Origin: CAYJLW01 sp964370965
Lineage (GTDB): Bacteria; Actinomycetota; Acidimicrobiia; UBA2766
Reading direction: 5' to 3'
Assembly (NCBI GenBank): GCA_964370965.1
Contig: CAYJLW010000002.1
Span: 1-64,000 of the forward strand
DNA length: 64,000 bases
Shown here: piece by piece, positions 48,880 through 57,223 of the stretch
How positions within the stretch are numbered: position 1 is the first letter of the stretch
Layout: each line of letters starts with the position of its first letter
Program-made: the position numbers and the translations under genes
Notes under the pieces: generated by a model
What the model saw: only the letters and a program-made list of their open reading frames with translations
What the model was told of the DNA's origin: nothing
Database searches by the model: none

Positions 48880-50220
48880 GTGAGCGCGAGCACGCCTCGC
48901 CGGGTCCTGATCATGGGGGCCGGGGGCCGGGACTTCCACGACTTCAACGTCGTGTTCCGCGACGACCCCGCCGCCCGCGTCGTGGCGTTCACGGCAGCCC
49001 AGATCCCGGGCATCGACGGCCGTGTCTACCCCCCCGAGCTGGCCGGGCCGCTCTACCCCGAAGGGATCCCCATCCGCGACGAGGACGCGCTCGGCGCCCT
49101 CGTCGCCGACGAGCGCGTGGACGAGGTCGTCTTCGCCTACTCGGACGTGTCCTATTCCGAGGTCATGCACCGGGCGGCGATCGTCGAGGCCGCAGGGGCG
49201 GACTTTCGGCTCCTCGGTCCCGACACCACGATGCTCCCCTGCCGGCGACCTGTCGTGGCCGTGTGCGCTGTCCGCACCGGCTGCGGCAAGAGCCAGACGA
49301 GCCGGGCGATCTGCGACCTCCTGCTTGCGGCGGGCCTCCGCCCCGGCCTCGTCCGCCATCCCATGCCGTACGGCGACCTGGGGGCGGAGCGAGTGCAGCG
49401 CTTCGCCTCCCTGGCCGACGTCGACGCCGCCTCCCCCACGATCGAGGAGCGCGAGGAGTACGAGGTGCCGGTGGCGGCGGGGATACCTGTCTTCGCCGGC
49501 ATCGACTACGCGGCCGTCCGAGACCTCGCCGAGGCCGAGTGCGACGTCGTCGTCTGGGACGGCGGCAACAACGACTTCCCGTTCTTGCGCCCGGACGTCT
49601 GGGTGACGGTCGCCGACGCCCTCCGGCCCGGCCACGAGACGGGCTACTACCCGGGCGAGGTGAACGTGCGCGCCGCCGACGTCGTCGTGGTGAACAAGGT
49701 GGACGCCGCCGACCCCACGGCCGTCGCGACCGTCGAGGCCAACGTCGCCATGGCGAACCCGCGGGCCACGAGGGTGCGGGCAGCATCCCCTGTCACTCTG
49801 GACGGTGGGCCCTCGCTCGCGGGACGCCGCGTCGTCGTGGTCGAGGACGGGCCCACTGTCACCCACGGCGGCATGGCCTACGGAGCGGGGACTGTGGCCG
49901 CCCGAGCGGCGGGAGCCGTCGTCGTCGATCCCCGGCCCTGGGCGGTGGGGGAGATCGCCGCCACGTACGCCCACTACCCGACGATCGGGCCCGTGCTCCC
50001 GGCGCTGGGCTACTCGGAGAAGCAGGTGGCGGACCTCGCCGCCACCCTGAGGGCCGCCGACTGCGACGTCGTCCTGGCCGGAACCCCGGTCGACCTCGCC
50101 CGCCTCGTGGGCGAAGGCAAGCCGGTGCGGCGCGCCCGCTACTCCTACGCCGACGCGGGACCACCCACCCTGGCCACCGCACTCGGCCCGCACATCGCCC
50201 GCTGGGCGCGCGAGGCGTGA
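48880..50220 (+). CDS. cyclic 2,3-diphosphoglycerate synthetase-like GTPase
   Basis: The 446-residue protein matches the family of Methanothermus cDPG synthetase: RRVLIMGAGGRDFHDFNVVFRD, then AYSDVSYSEVMHRAA. A P-loop at VRTGCGKSQTSR (132-142) and DGGNNDFPFLRPDVW follow. The family makes a thermoprotectant in some archaea, but bacterial members lack tested functions and may be P-loop enzymes of another reaction. It is coupled by GTGA to carbamate kinase. GTG is chosen as start since the fold begins directly after it. Confidence 0.85.
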   Translation: MSASTPRRVLIMGAGGRDFHDFNVVFRDDPAARVVAFTAAQIPGIDGRVYPPELAGPLYPEGIPIRDEDALGALVADERVDEVVFAYSDVSYSEVMHRAAIVEAAGADFRLLGPDTTMLPCRRPVVAVCAVRTGCGKSQTSRAICDLLLAAGLRPGLVRHPMPYGDLGAERVQRFASLADVDAASPTIEEREEYEVPVAAGIPVFAGIDYAAVRDLAEAECDVVVWDGGNNDFPFLRPDVWVTVADALRPGHETGYYPGEVNVRAADVVVVNKVDAADPTAVATVEANVAMANPRATRVRAASPVTLDGGPSLAGRRVVVVEDGPTVTHGGMAYGAGTVAARAAGAVVVDPRPWAVGEIAATYAHYPTIGPVLPALGYSEKQVADLAATLRAADCDVVLAGTPVDLARLVGEGKPVRRARYSYADAGPPTLATALGPHIARWAREA

Positions 50221-51194
50221 GACTCGTCGCCGCCCTGGGCGGCAACGCCCTCTTGCGCCGGGGCGAGGCCCCCGAGGCGGCGACTCTCGCCCGGAGGTCC
50301 GACACCGCCGCCGCTGTGGTGGCCGGCCTCGCCCGCCGTCACGAGGTCGTCGTCACCCACGGCAACGGCCCGCAGGTCGGCCTCCTCGCCGAACAGGCGG
50401 AACACACGCCGGGGCTGCGTCCCTACCCTCTCGACATCCTCGACGCGGAAGCCGAGGGCATGGTCGGCTACCTGTTGGAGATGGGCCTCGCCAACGCTCT
50501 CGGCGACCGCGAGGTCGCCACCCTCCTCACCCGTGTGGTCGTGGACGCAGACGACCCGGCCATGGCATCCCCGGCAAAGCCCGTCGGCCCCGTCTACGAC
50601 GCGGCGACGGCGCTGCGCCTGGCGAGGGAGAGGCACTGGAGCGTCGCTCCCGACGGCCCCGACTGGCGACGGGTCGTCCCCTCACCCGAACCGAGGGAGA
50701 TCCGGGGCCTGCGCGTCGTGCAGCGTCTTCTGGCGGCCGGCGTGGTCGTCATCTGCGCTGGCGGCGGCGGCATCCCGGTCGCCGTGGACAGGGACGGGCG
50801 GGAGAGGGGCGTGGAGGCGGTCGTCGACAAGGACCTCACGGCGTCCCTGCTCGCCGCCGGCATCGGCGCCGACGCCCTCCTCCTGCTCACGGACGTCCCC
50901 GCCGTGGAGGCGGCCTGGGGAACGCCCGCGGCCCGCCCCCTGCGCGAGCTCACGGTCCCCGAGGCCCGGACGTTGGCGCTCGCTCCCGGTTCGATGGCAC
51001 CCAAGGTGGCCGCCGCCTGCCGCTTCGTGGAGTCCACGGGGGGCCTGGCGGCGATCGGGAGGCTGGACGACGCGGACGCCGTCCTCGGGGGCGGGGCGGG
51101 CACGCGGATTCTCCCCGCCTCCCCCCGACCCCAGATGGGAGCGAGGGCGCCTTCCCCCGGGAGTCCGGGTGCGGGCGGCGGGAACTCCCGCTAG
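50217..51194 (+). CDS. arcC: carbamate kinase
   Basis: The 325-residue amino-acid-kinase-family enzyme has VAALGGNALLRRGE, VVTHGNGPQVGLLAEQ, VICAGGGGIPV, EAVVDKDLTASLLA and APGSMAPKVAAA. It would move phosphate between ATP and carbamate, making ATP in arginine or purine breakdown, or carbamoyl phosphate. No arcA or ornithine transcarbamylase gene is near, so the carbamoyl-phosphate source is not evident. Coupled to the cDPG-synthetase-like gene. Its last 30 residues are low complexity. The stop codon shares CTAG with the convergent gene. Confidence 0.92.
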   Translation: MRLVAALGGNALLRRGEAPEAATLARRSDTAAAVVAGLARRHEVVVTHGNGPQVGLLAEQAEHTPGLRPYPLDILDAEAEGMVGYLLEMGLANALGDREVATLLTRVVVDADDPAMASPAKPVGPVYDAATALRLARERHWSVAPDGPDWRRVVPSPEPREIRGLRVVQRLLAAGVVVICAGGGGIPVAVDRDGRERGVEAVVDKDLTASLLAAGIGADALLLLTDVPAVEAAWGTPAARPLRELTVPEARTLALAPGSMAPKVAAACRFVESTGGLAAIGRLDDADAVLGGGAGTRILPASPRPQMGARAPSPGSPGAGGGNSR

Positions 51195-51400
51195 ACCCGC
51201 TTCACCTCGACGATCGTGGTCTTCTTCGCGCCGATGCGCTTCCCGAAGAGGTAGGCGACGAGGATCACGATCACAGTCATCACGATGCCGGTGGCGAAGA
51301 TGGGTGGCTTCGCCCGCTCTGCCGAACCCTGCAGTCGCTGTTCTATCTCGGCGACCTTGGCCTCTATGTCAGCCCGGGTGACCTTCTGTGCCTGCGCCAT
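51191..51400 (-). CDS. small membrane protein, unknown function
   Basis: The 69-residue protein has a helical N-terminus (ADIEAKVAEIEQRLQG), one membrane helix (IFATGIVMTVIVILVAYLFG) and a basic C-terminus. AGGAGGAGCA precedes the ATG. It overlaps the holin-like gene, with which it forms a two-gene unit of small membrane proteins. Confidence 0.75.
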   Translation of the reverse strand: MAQAQKVTRADIEAKVAEIEQRLQGSAERAKPPIFATGIVMTVIVILVAYLFGKRIGAKKTTIVEVKRV

Positions 51401-51704
51401 TGCTCCTCCTCTGCACGAGGCCGGCGGCGATCCCTACGACGGCGATGCCGACGACGGCGGTCAGGAGATACGGCAACCAGCTCCACCGGCCCTGGGGGAA
51501 CACCCACACCTCCGCCTGGAGGAGGCGCAGGACGCCCAGGAGCAGCATGGCGAAGCCGCAGCCGAGAACGGTGCCGCCGAGCACGGAGAACGCGAAAGAC
51601 TTGCCCAGGAACTTGGCCGGCTCGACGGTCTCCTGGCGGACGTAGCCCGTGACGAGGTCACGGAGCTCCTCCACGAGTGCGCCGATCGCCTTGTCCTGGG
51701 CCAC
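51369..51704 (-). CDS. holin-like membrane protein (Actinobacterial Holin-X type)
   Basis: The 111-residue protein has an N-terminal helix (ALVEELRDLVTGYVRQETV) and two membrane helices (about 37-58 and 75-100). This pattern resembles the phage-holin superfamily III/Holin-X proteins found throughout actinobacterial chromosomes. AGGAGG lies before the GTG. No other phage gene is nearby, so a membrane-protein role outside lysis is likely. Confidence 0.75.
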   Translation of the reverse strand: MAQDKAIGALVEELRDLVTGYVRQETVEPAKFLGKSFAFSVLGGTVLGCGFAMLLLGVLRLLQAEVWVFPQGRWSWLPYLLTAVVGIAVVGIAAGLVQRRSNGAGTEGHPG

Positions 51705-51758
51705 GGTCCTCCTGTGTGCTGCGGGGCGAACAAGGCTATCACCCCCCGCCCCGCCCGT

Positions 51759-52015
51759 CAGCGCGGCCGGTGGGGTGGGGGGTCCCCACCGGCACCGCGG
51801 AGCAGCGCCAGCTGCGGAGCAATGTAACGGCGTGCCCACCACCACCCCTCAGCGCGGCCGGTGGGGTGGGGGGTCCCCACCGGCACCGCGGAGCAGCGCC
51901 AGACTGCGGAACAGGGCGGGCGTGCCCACCACCACCCCTCAGCGCGGCCGGTGGGGTGGGGGGTCCCCACCGGCACCGCGGAGCAGCGCTAGCTGCGGAG
52001 CAATGTAACGGCGTT
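51759..52015. repeat. tandem repeat array, about 3 x 90 bp
   Basis: Three copies start at 51759, 51850 and 51940, each containing GCCGGTGGGG and CCCCACCGGC as a perfect 10-bp stem. Copies 1 and 3 share AGCTGCGGAGCAATGTAACG, which differs in copy 2. Copy 3 overlaps the 3' end of the acyl-CoA synthetase gene. The array has no gene of its own. Confidence 0.92.
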
Positions 52016-53468
52016 CCCGCCACTGGGCGTACCACCACATGTGGGCCAGGGCCCGGACGGCCCGGTGCGCGGACGGATAGCAGAGTCGGCCGGTGCCCCT
52101 GACCGCGACGACGCCGGCGTTCGCCGGATCCGTGACAGCGAGCTCGGTGGCGACGAGGACGGGCTTCCCGGTCGCCCTCGACGCCTCTGCAGCCGCCTCT
52201 GCGAAGCGGGTGTCCTGGCGGTCGTGGTACGCGACCACGCGTTCCAGGCCGTGATCCGGGTAGAAGGGCCCCTCCCTCTCCAGACGACCCTGGTTCGCCT
52301 GGATCCCGAGGCCGAGGTGGACGACGGCGTGGACGTCGGGGTGTCCGGCGATGAGATGCAGGAGCTCCGGGATCGTGTCCCTGGTCTCCCCACCGGCGAG
52401 GTCCACAGGGTTGTTCCGGCTCCACCGGGGCGGGAGCTTCCCGTCGACGGCGCTCCGGAGATCCTCGGGCAGGGGGAGCAGCCTCAGGTCGGTGGCGGCG
52501 ACGGCGTCGGCGGTGACCACGCCCCACCCGCCCGCCGTCGTGACCACCACGACATTCGGTCCCGCGGGCAGGGGCTGGGTGGCGAAGGTGGCGGCCGCCT
52601 CGAAGGCGTCCTCGACGTCCGCCGCCCGCACGACACCGCCTTGGCGGCAGATGCCGTCGAAGACGCGGTCGTCACTGGCCAGCGAGCCCGTGTGGGAGCG
52701 GGCGGCCCGCTGGCCGCCGGTACTGGTGGCGCCCTTGAGGAGGACGAGGGGCTTGCGCTCGGCGCAGGACCGCAGGAGGCCGGCGAGCGCCCGGCCGTCG
52801 GTGACGCCCTCGATGTAGGCGAGACCCACGGCGGTCTCGGGGTCGTCGGCGAAGTAGTCGAGGAAGTCCGGGACGCTCACGGCGGCGGCGTTGCCGGCGG
52901 ACACCGCCCGGGCGAAGCCGACACCGCTGTGACAGCCGTGGTTCAAGAACGAGGAGACGAAGTTCCCGGACTGGCTCGCCACGCTGATGCGGCCCCGGGG
53001 GGGGTACGGCGCCACGATCTGGGCACACAGCGACGCGGGCGTCGAGACCAGGCCCTGGCCGTTGGGCCCCACGACGACCATCCCGAGGTCCCGGGCCAGG
53101 GCGACCAGGTCGCGCTGCGCGACGGCGCCCTCCTCCCCCGTCTCGGCGTAGCCGCCCGAGGCCACGAACGCGGCCCGCACGCCCCTGGCGGCGCACTCCC
53201 GGAGAAGACCGGGGTTCGTGCCGGCCGGTGTGCAGACGAACACGAGGTCGGCGGCGCCTTCGGGGACGTCGGCCACGGATGTCACGGCGGGTCGCCCGAG
53301 CACCTCGCCTCCGTCCCGGTTCAGGAGGAAGACGTCCCCGGCGTAGCCGCCGGCGAGGATGTTGTGCGCGGCCACGAACCCGAACTTGGCGGGGTGTGTG
53401 GACGCCCCCGCCACGATCACGCCCCGGGGTTCGAACAGGGGCCGGAAGCGGGCGAGGGCGTCTGTCAT
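51939..53468 (-). CDS. NDP-forming acyl-CoA synthetase, alpha (CoA-binding/ligase) subunit
   Basis: This 509-residue protein has the CoA-binding Rossmann domain (GVIVAGASTHPAKFGFVAAHNI), followed by succinyl-CoA-ligase-like domains (RSHTGSLASDDRVFDGICRQ). With its partner it would convert acyl-CoA and ADP to acid and ATP, or the reverse. The last 24 residues (RRYIAPQLALLRGAGGDPPP and on) are encoded by a 90-bp repeat copy and are probably a recent extension. ATGA overlap with the beta gene. Acetate or branched acids are possible substrates. Confidence 0.9.
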   Translation of the reverse strand: MTDALARFRPLFEPRGVIVAGASTHPAKFGFVAAHNILAGGYAGDVFLLNRDGGEVLGRPAVTSVADVPEGAADLVFVCTPAGTNPGLLRECAARGVRAAFVASGGYAETGEEGAVAQRDLVALARDLGMVVVGPNGQGLVSTPASLCAQIVAPYPPRGRISVASQSGNFVSSFLNHGCHSGVGFARAVSAGNAAAVSVPDFLDYFADDPETAVGLAYIEGVTDGRALAGLLRSCAERKPLVLLKGATSTGGQRAARSHTGSLASDDRVFDGICRQGGVVRAADVEDAFEAAATFATQPLPAGPNVVVVTTAGGWGVVTADAVAATDLRLLPLPEDLRSAVDGKLPPRWSRNNPVDLAGGETRDTIPELLHLIAGHPDVHAVVHLGLGIQANQGRLEREGPFYPDHGLERVVAYHDRQDTRFAEAAAEASRATGKPVLVATELAVTDPANAGVVAVRGTGRLCYPSAHRAVRALAHMWWYAQWRERRYIAPQLALLRGAGGDPPPHRPR

Positions 53469-54130
53469 TCCGCCACCTCGACGAGGGCGTCGACAGCCAC
53501 GGGAATGCCGCCCGACACGACGAGGGGATTCAGGTCGACCGCGACCACGTCGGACTCTGCGGCGGCGAAGTCGCTCAAGCCCACCAGGATCCCGACGAGC
53601 GCGTCGACGTCGACGGCAGGTTCACCCCGGAAGGGCCCGAGGAGCGCCTGCGTGCGGAGATCGGCGACCATCTCCTCGGCGTCCACGCGCCCCAGGGGCA
53701 CGAGACGGAACACCACGTCCGCAAGCGCCTCGGCGAGCACGCCGCCCACCCCCAGCATCACGCACGTCCCGAACTGCGGGTCGGCGTGCAGGCCGGCGAT
53801 GAGCTCCCTCGATCCGGTCACCATTTGGGCGACGAGCACCCCGGTCACGCCGTCCTCCGGGCGGCCATCGGCCAGCAGAGACAGCGCTGCCCGCTCCACG
53901 GCCCCGGCGTCGGCGAGGCCGAGGCGGACGACACCCCGCTCGGTCTTGTGAGCGATCCTGTCCCCGCAGAGCTTCACGGCCACCGGGTAGCCGATCTCCC
54001 CGGCGGCGGACACGGCGGCGTCCGCGTCCTTCACGAGGCGCTCGTGGGGGAAGGGGATCCCGTACACCGCGAGCCTCGCCTTAGAGGCGTGCTCTGAGAG
54101 CGTGCGCGTACTTCGTCCGGTCCCGGCCAC
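53465..54130 (-). CDS. NDP-forming acyl-CoA synthetase, beta (ATP-grasp) subunit
   Basis: This 221-residue ATP-grasp subunit has YGIPFPHERLVKDADAAVSAA, PVAVKLCGDRIAHKTERGVVRLG and the metal-binding VDLNPLVVSGGIPVAVDA. It precedes the alpha gene with an ATGA overlap. The GTG is supported by a TACGCT box seven bases upstream. It diverges from the GH84 gene, 73 bases away. Confidence 0.9.
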   Translation of the reverse strand: MAGTGRSTRTLSEHASKARLAVYGIPFPHERLVKDADAAVSAAGEIGYPVAVKLCGDRIAHKTERGVVRLGLADAGAVERAALSLLADGRPEDGVTGVLVAQMVTGSRELIAGLHADPQFGTCVMLGVGGVLAEALADVVFRLVPLGRVDAEEMVADLRTQALLGPFRGEPAVDVDALVGILVGLSDFAAAESDVVAVDLNPLVVSGGIPVAVDALVEVAE

Positions 54131-54137
54131 GGCGGGC

Positions 54138-54143
54138 AGCGTA
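54138..54143 (-). promoter_or_regulatory. leaderless -10 box (TACGCT)
   Basis: TACGCT on the minus strand ends seven bases before the GTG of the acyl-CoA synthetase beta gene. Confidence 0.6.
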
Positions 54144-54189
54144 GTGGCGGCGGCAATTCCGGGACACATCCGTGCGCTGTCGCACCAAC

Positions 54190-54195
54190 TACGCT
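54190..54195 (+). promoter_or_regulatory. leaderless -10 box (TACGCT)
   Basis: TACGCT ends eight bases before the GTG of the GH84 gene. It is identical to the divergent box at 54143-54138. Confidence 0.55.
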
Positions 54196-54203
54196 CGCTA
54201 CCC

Positions 54204-55817
54204 GTGGCAGGACCGTTCCGCGCAGTCGGGATCATCGAGGGGTTCTACGGCCGGCCGTGGACGTGGGAGGAGCGGGCGGAGATGCTCGCCTTCTGGGGCG
54301 CCCACGGGGGGACGCACTACCTCTACGCCCCCAAGGACGACCCCCTGGAGCGCTCCCGGTGGCGGGAACCCTACGGCGTCGACGCGCTCGCCCGTTTCGG
54401 CGACCTCGTCGCGGAGGGCCGCCGTCACGGCGTGGCGGTGGGCTGGGCGGTGAGCCCGGGCCTCGACGTCACCTACTCCTCCCCCGCCGACCTCGACACC
54501 ATGCGGGCCAAGATCGACCCCCTTCTGGACAGGGGCCTGAGCCACGTCTGCCTGGCGCTGGACGACATTCCGTTCCGCCTCGTCCACGACGCCGACCGGG
54601 AGGCCTTCGGCGACGACCTCGCCGCCGCGCAGGCGCACCTCTGCCACGCCCTCTCTGCGCTCTACGGGCCCGGCCTCTACTTCGTGCCCACCGAGTACAT
54701 CGGCACGGCACCCTCGCCGTACCTGGAGCGCCTCGGTGAGCTCCTCGACCCTGATGTGGACGTGGGCTGGACCGGGCCCACCGTCGTGTCCCCGGCGATC
54801 ACGTCGGCCGACGCCGCCTCCCGTCGCGCCACGCTGCGACGCAAGCTCCTCGTGTGGGACAACTTCCCCTGCAACGACACGATCATGGCGAACACGCTGC
54901 ACACCGGTCCCCTCCGGGGGCGTGACGCCGACCTCGCCGGATCGGTGGCGGGCTTCTACTGGAACCCGATGAACCAGCCGCGCCTCTCGGGCGTGGGTCT
55001 CGCCACGGCGGCGGCCTACGCCGCGGACCCCGCCGGGTACGACGCCGAGGCGGCGTGGGAGGCGGCCGTGGCCGACGTCGGGGGCGAGGACGCCGCCGCC
55101 TTCGCCGTCTTCGCCGATGCCTGCCGGGCGGGGCCCCTGGAGCCTCGGCCCTCCCCCCGCTTCTCCGCCCTCGCGGACGACGCCCTCGCCGCCCTCGCCG
55201 GGGCGGACTGGGTGCGGGCATGGACCGCCCTCGCCGCCCGCGCCGAGGCAGAGGCCGCTGCCGTGGCGGACCTCCGGAGCGGTGACCTCTGGGACGAGAT
55301 CGCCCCGTGGGCCGGCCAACTGGAGGCGATGTCGCTGTGCACGCAGAGCCTGGTCCGCCTCGTGCAGGCGGTGCGGCCGGGCCTGTGGCTGCGTGAGGAC
55401 GACGGCCGCCTCGTGGGCCGCGCCACCGCCGTGAACACGGAGGCGACGTTGCTGGCCTGGGGTGTGGCGGGGATGACCTGGCAGCGCACCCTCACCGACG
55501 TCCACCAGGTGCACGGCCAGCGTTTCGGCCTCTACGCCATGCTGGTCCCGGGAGCCCCCGGCGAGGCGCCAGCGGTGGACGCCGCCGCCGGCCTCGTCTG
55601 GGGCGGCTGCGTCCTCGACCGCCTCGCCCGGGGTGTCTTCGCGGACTGCGACGGGCGCCCCTCTGGCGGCCTCGTCGTGGACGCCGACGGCGCACGGATC
55701 GACGTGGCCGACGACGGCACCTTCGACGTCCCCCCCGGCGCCGTCACGGTGTCGGCCGTCGCCGGGGACCGCGCGACGTCCCTACCGGCGCGCCCCGGCG
55801 GCGTCCCCCTGGTCTAG
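54204..55817 (+). CDS. GH84 family beta-N-acetylglucosaminidase (O-GlcNAcase-like)
   Basis: The 537-residue protein has the GH84 hallmark GIIEGFYGRPWTWEERAEML, YAPKDDPLERSRWREPY and the catalytic Asp pair in LALDDIPF. A substrate-binding segment VWDNFPCND follows. No signal peptide is present, so it should act in the cytoplasm on free or protein-linked GlcNAc. The C-terminal helical domain (about 270-420) resembles those of bacterial GH84 enzymes. NagA lies two genes downstream, so the two may salvage amino sugars. The 3' end carries one copy of a 34-bp direct repeat at the edge of a gap. Confidence 0.9.
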   Translation: MAGPFRAVGIIEGFYGRPWTWEERAEMLAFWGAHGGTHYLYAPKDDPLERSRWREPYGVDALARFGDLVAEGRRHGVAVGWAVSPGLDVTYSSPADLDTMRAKIDPLLDRGLSHVCLALDDIPFRLVHDADREAFGDDLAAAQAHLCHALSALYGPGLYFVPTEYIGTAPSPYLERLGELLDPDVDVGWTGPTVVSPAITSADAASRRATLRRKLLVWDNFPCNDTIMANTLHTGPLRGRDADLAGSVAGFYWNPMNQPRLSGVGLATAAAYAADPAGYDAEAAWEAAVADVGGEDAAAFAVFADACRAGPLEPRPSPRFSALADDALAALAGADWVRAWTALAARAEAEAAAVADLRSGDLWDEIAPWAGQLEAMSLCTQSLVRLVQAVRPGLWLREDDGRLVGRATAVNTEATLLAWGVAGMTWQRTLTDVHQVHGQRFGLYAMLVPGAPGEAPAVDAAAGLVWGGCVLDRLARGVFADCDGRPSGGLVVDADGARIDVADDGTFDVPPGAVTVSAVAGDRATSLPARPGGVPLV

Positions 55818-55819
55818 GC

Positions 55820-55861
55820 NNNNNNNNNNNNNNNNNNNNNNNNNNNNNNNNNNNNNNNNNN
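55820..55861. other. assembly gap, 42 N
   Basis: Forty-two N bases, probably a size estimated from read pairs, lie between the two direct repeats. Confidence 0.99.
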
Positions 55862-55883
55862 TTCCGGGAGAACGGCATCACTT
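55862..55883. repeat. dispersed palindromic repeat, half copy 5
   Basis: TTCCGGGAGAACGGCATCACTT at the gap edge matches the right arm of the dispersed palindrome; the left arm would be in the gap. Confidence 0.6.
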
Positions 55884-55948
55884 CGACGCCCGCCCGATCC
55901 GCACGACGCCGGCCACCGACCGGCGCGCCCCGGCGGCGTCCCCCTGGC

Positions 55949-57223
55949 CTAACGGGCGGCCCGGGAAGTGCCGCCGGTCGCCGGGCCGTGACCTGAGCCC
56001 CAGTCACCCGGGTACAGGACCTTGACCCGTTCCAGCGGGTAGAAGAGCTGCACGATCGGGAAGAGCACGGCGAGGGTGACCAGCCACCAGAGGATCTGCG
56101 TGATCAGCGCCGGGACGGACTCCACACTCGGGAGGAGACCGCCGGCGCGCACCGCCCAGTAGACGGCCACGAACGCCATGATGTGCCAGAGGTAGACCGT
56201 GTAGCTGCGTTCGGCGAACCAGTCCACAACGGGTTTGACACGGTCCCGCAGGGTGAAGCGCTCGATGACGTCCCGGAAGCGCACGCAGAGGAGGAGGGCG
56301 GCGAAGTTGGCCGTGAGCCAGGCGAAGGTGGGCGGGAACTGGTTCCCGGGGTTGCGCCGCACGGCCCCTCCCACCATGCGCAGGGGCCAGGGCCCGAACG
56401 CCACGAGGAGGACGGTGAGGGCGATCAGGCCCCCTGCGAGCGGCAGGAGCTTGGCACGCATGCGGTCGACGACCCCGTCTGCGTAGTAGAAGCCGGCGTA
56501 GAAGAACGTCCCCCACACGAGGAAGAGCTGGCCGACCAGCCACAGGAGCGCCAGGGGCTGCTGCTTCTGGTAGTTCGTCACGTTGCCGAGGTCGAGGGCG
56601 ACGGCGCCGCTGTAGCGGAAGACGTCCATGAAGAGGACGACGGCGACGGCGCCGAAGAAGGCGACGTGGCGGAGACGGCTCTCGTAGACCCGGACCATGA
56701 GCGGAGCGGCGAGCACGAGCGGGATGAGCACCATCACGAACCACTGCGGGCCGAGGGGGAGACCGAAGCAGTCCGGGTGGCCCGGGACTATCCAGGTCAC
56801 GGCGTGCTTGAGCGACCAGCCTCCGCACATGCCCTCCGGGGCGGCCGCCTTCACGACGAAGCGCAGCGGCAGGTTTACGGCGGCAAAGACGTAGTAGGGC
56901 AGCAGGAGACGCCAGCCGCGGTCCCACCAGTACCGCCGCCACGTGGTCCTCTTCCCCGCGGTGCGCGACAGGGCTCCGCTGGCGGCGAAGAAGGCCGAGA
57001 GCACCCAGGCGAAGATCCAGGACACCCACAGAACCTTGTACTTCGCGTCTATGCCCAAGAAGCTGCGGCCGTCGGCGCTCACGTAGGAGAGCGGGATGTG
57101 CACGATCGTGACAGCGAACATGGCGAGCCCGCGCATCGCCGTGATGAGCCGGTCACGCCCCCCGGACCGCGCGGGGGCCTTCGTCTCTGCGGTCGTACCT
57201 TGCGCCCGTGCGGGTGACTGCAT
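55949..57223 (-). CDS. acyltransferase-3 family membrane protein
   Basis: This 424-residue membrane protein has about ten hydrophobic helices and the acyltransferase-3 signature: RDRLITAMRGLAMFAVTIVH (the His at the end of the first helix) and a late SYTVYLWHIMAFVAV. Such proteins O-acylate sugars or lipids at the membrane. The substrate is unknown. The stop is in one copy of the 34-bp repeat. It diverges from the precorrin-2 dehydrogenase gene. Confidence 0.9.
   Translation of the reverse strand: MQSPARAQGTTAETKAPARSGGRDRLITAMRGLAMFAVTIVHIPLSYVSADGRSFLGIDAKYKVLWVSWIFAWVLSAFFAASGALSRTAGKRTTWRRYWWDRGWRLLLPYYVFAAVNLPLRFVVKAAAPEGMCGGWSLKHAVTWIVPGHPDCFGLPLGPQWFVMVLIPLVLAAPLMVRVYESRLRHVAFFGAVAVVLFMDVFRYSGAVALDLGNVTNYQKQQPLALLWLVGQLFLVWGTFFYAGFYYADGVVDRMRAKLLPLAGGLIALTVLLVAFGPWPLRMVGGAVRRNPGNQFPPTFAWLTANFAALLLCVRFRDVIERFTLRDRVKPVVDWFAERSYTVYLWHIMAFVAVYWAVRAGGLLPSVESVPALITQILWWLVTLAVLFPIVQLFYPLERVKVLYPGDWGSGHGPATGGTSRAAR

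Larger units (their letters stand above)
55784..55951. repeat. 34-bp direct repeat flanking an assembly gap
   Basis: ACCGGCGCGCCCCGGCGGCG plus the following 14 bases occurs at 55784-55817 and 55918-55951 with a single difference. The first holds the end of the GH84 gene, the second the stop of the acyltransferase gene. A duplicated end at a gap suggests either true duplication or a scaffolding artefact. Confidence 0.8.

Noticed and set aside
51369..51704. prophage remnant suggested by the holin-like protein
   Set aside because: No endolysin, structural or integrase gene is nearby, and such holin-like proteins are normal in actinobacterial chromosomes.
55818..55948. a further gene in the gap region after GH84
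   Set aside because: Only a repeat half copy and the duplicated gene end are visible; there is no room for a gene unless the true gap is larger.
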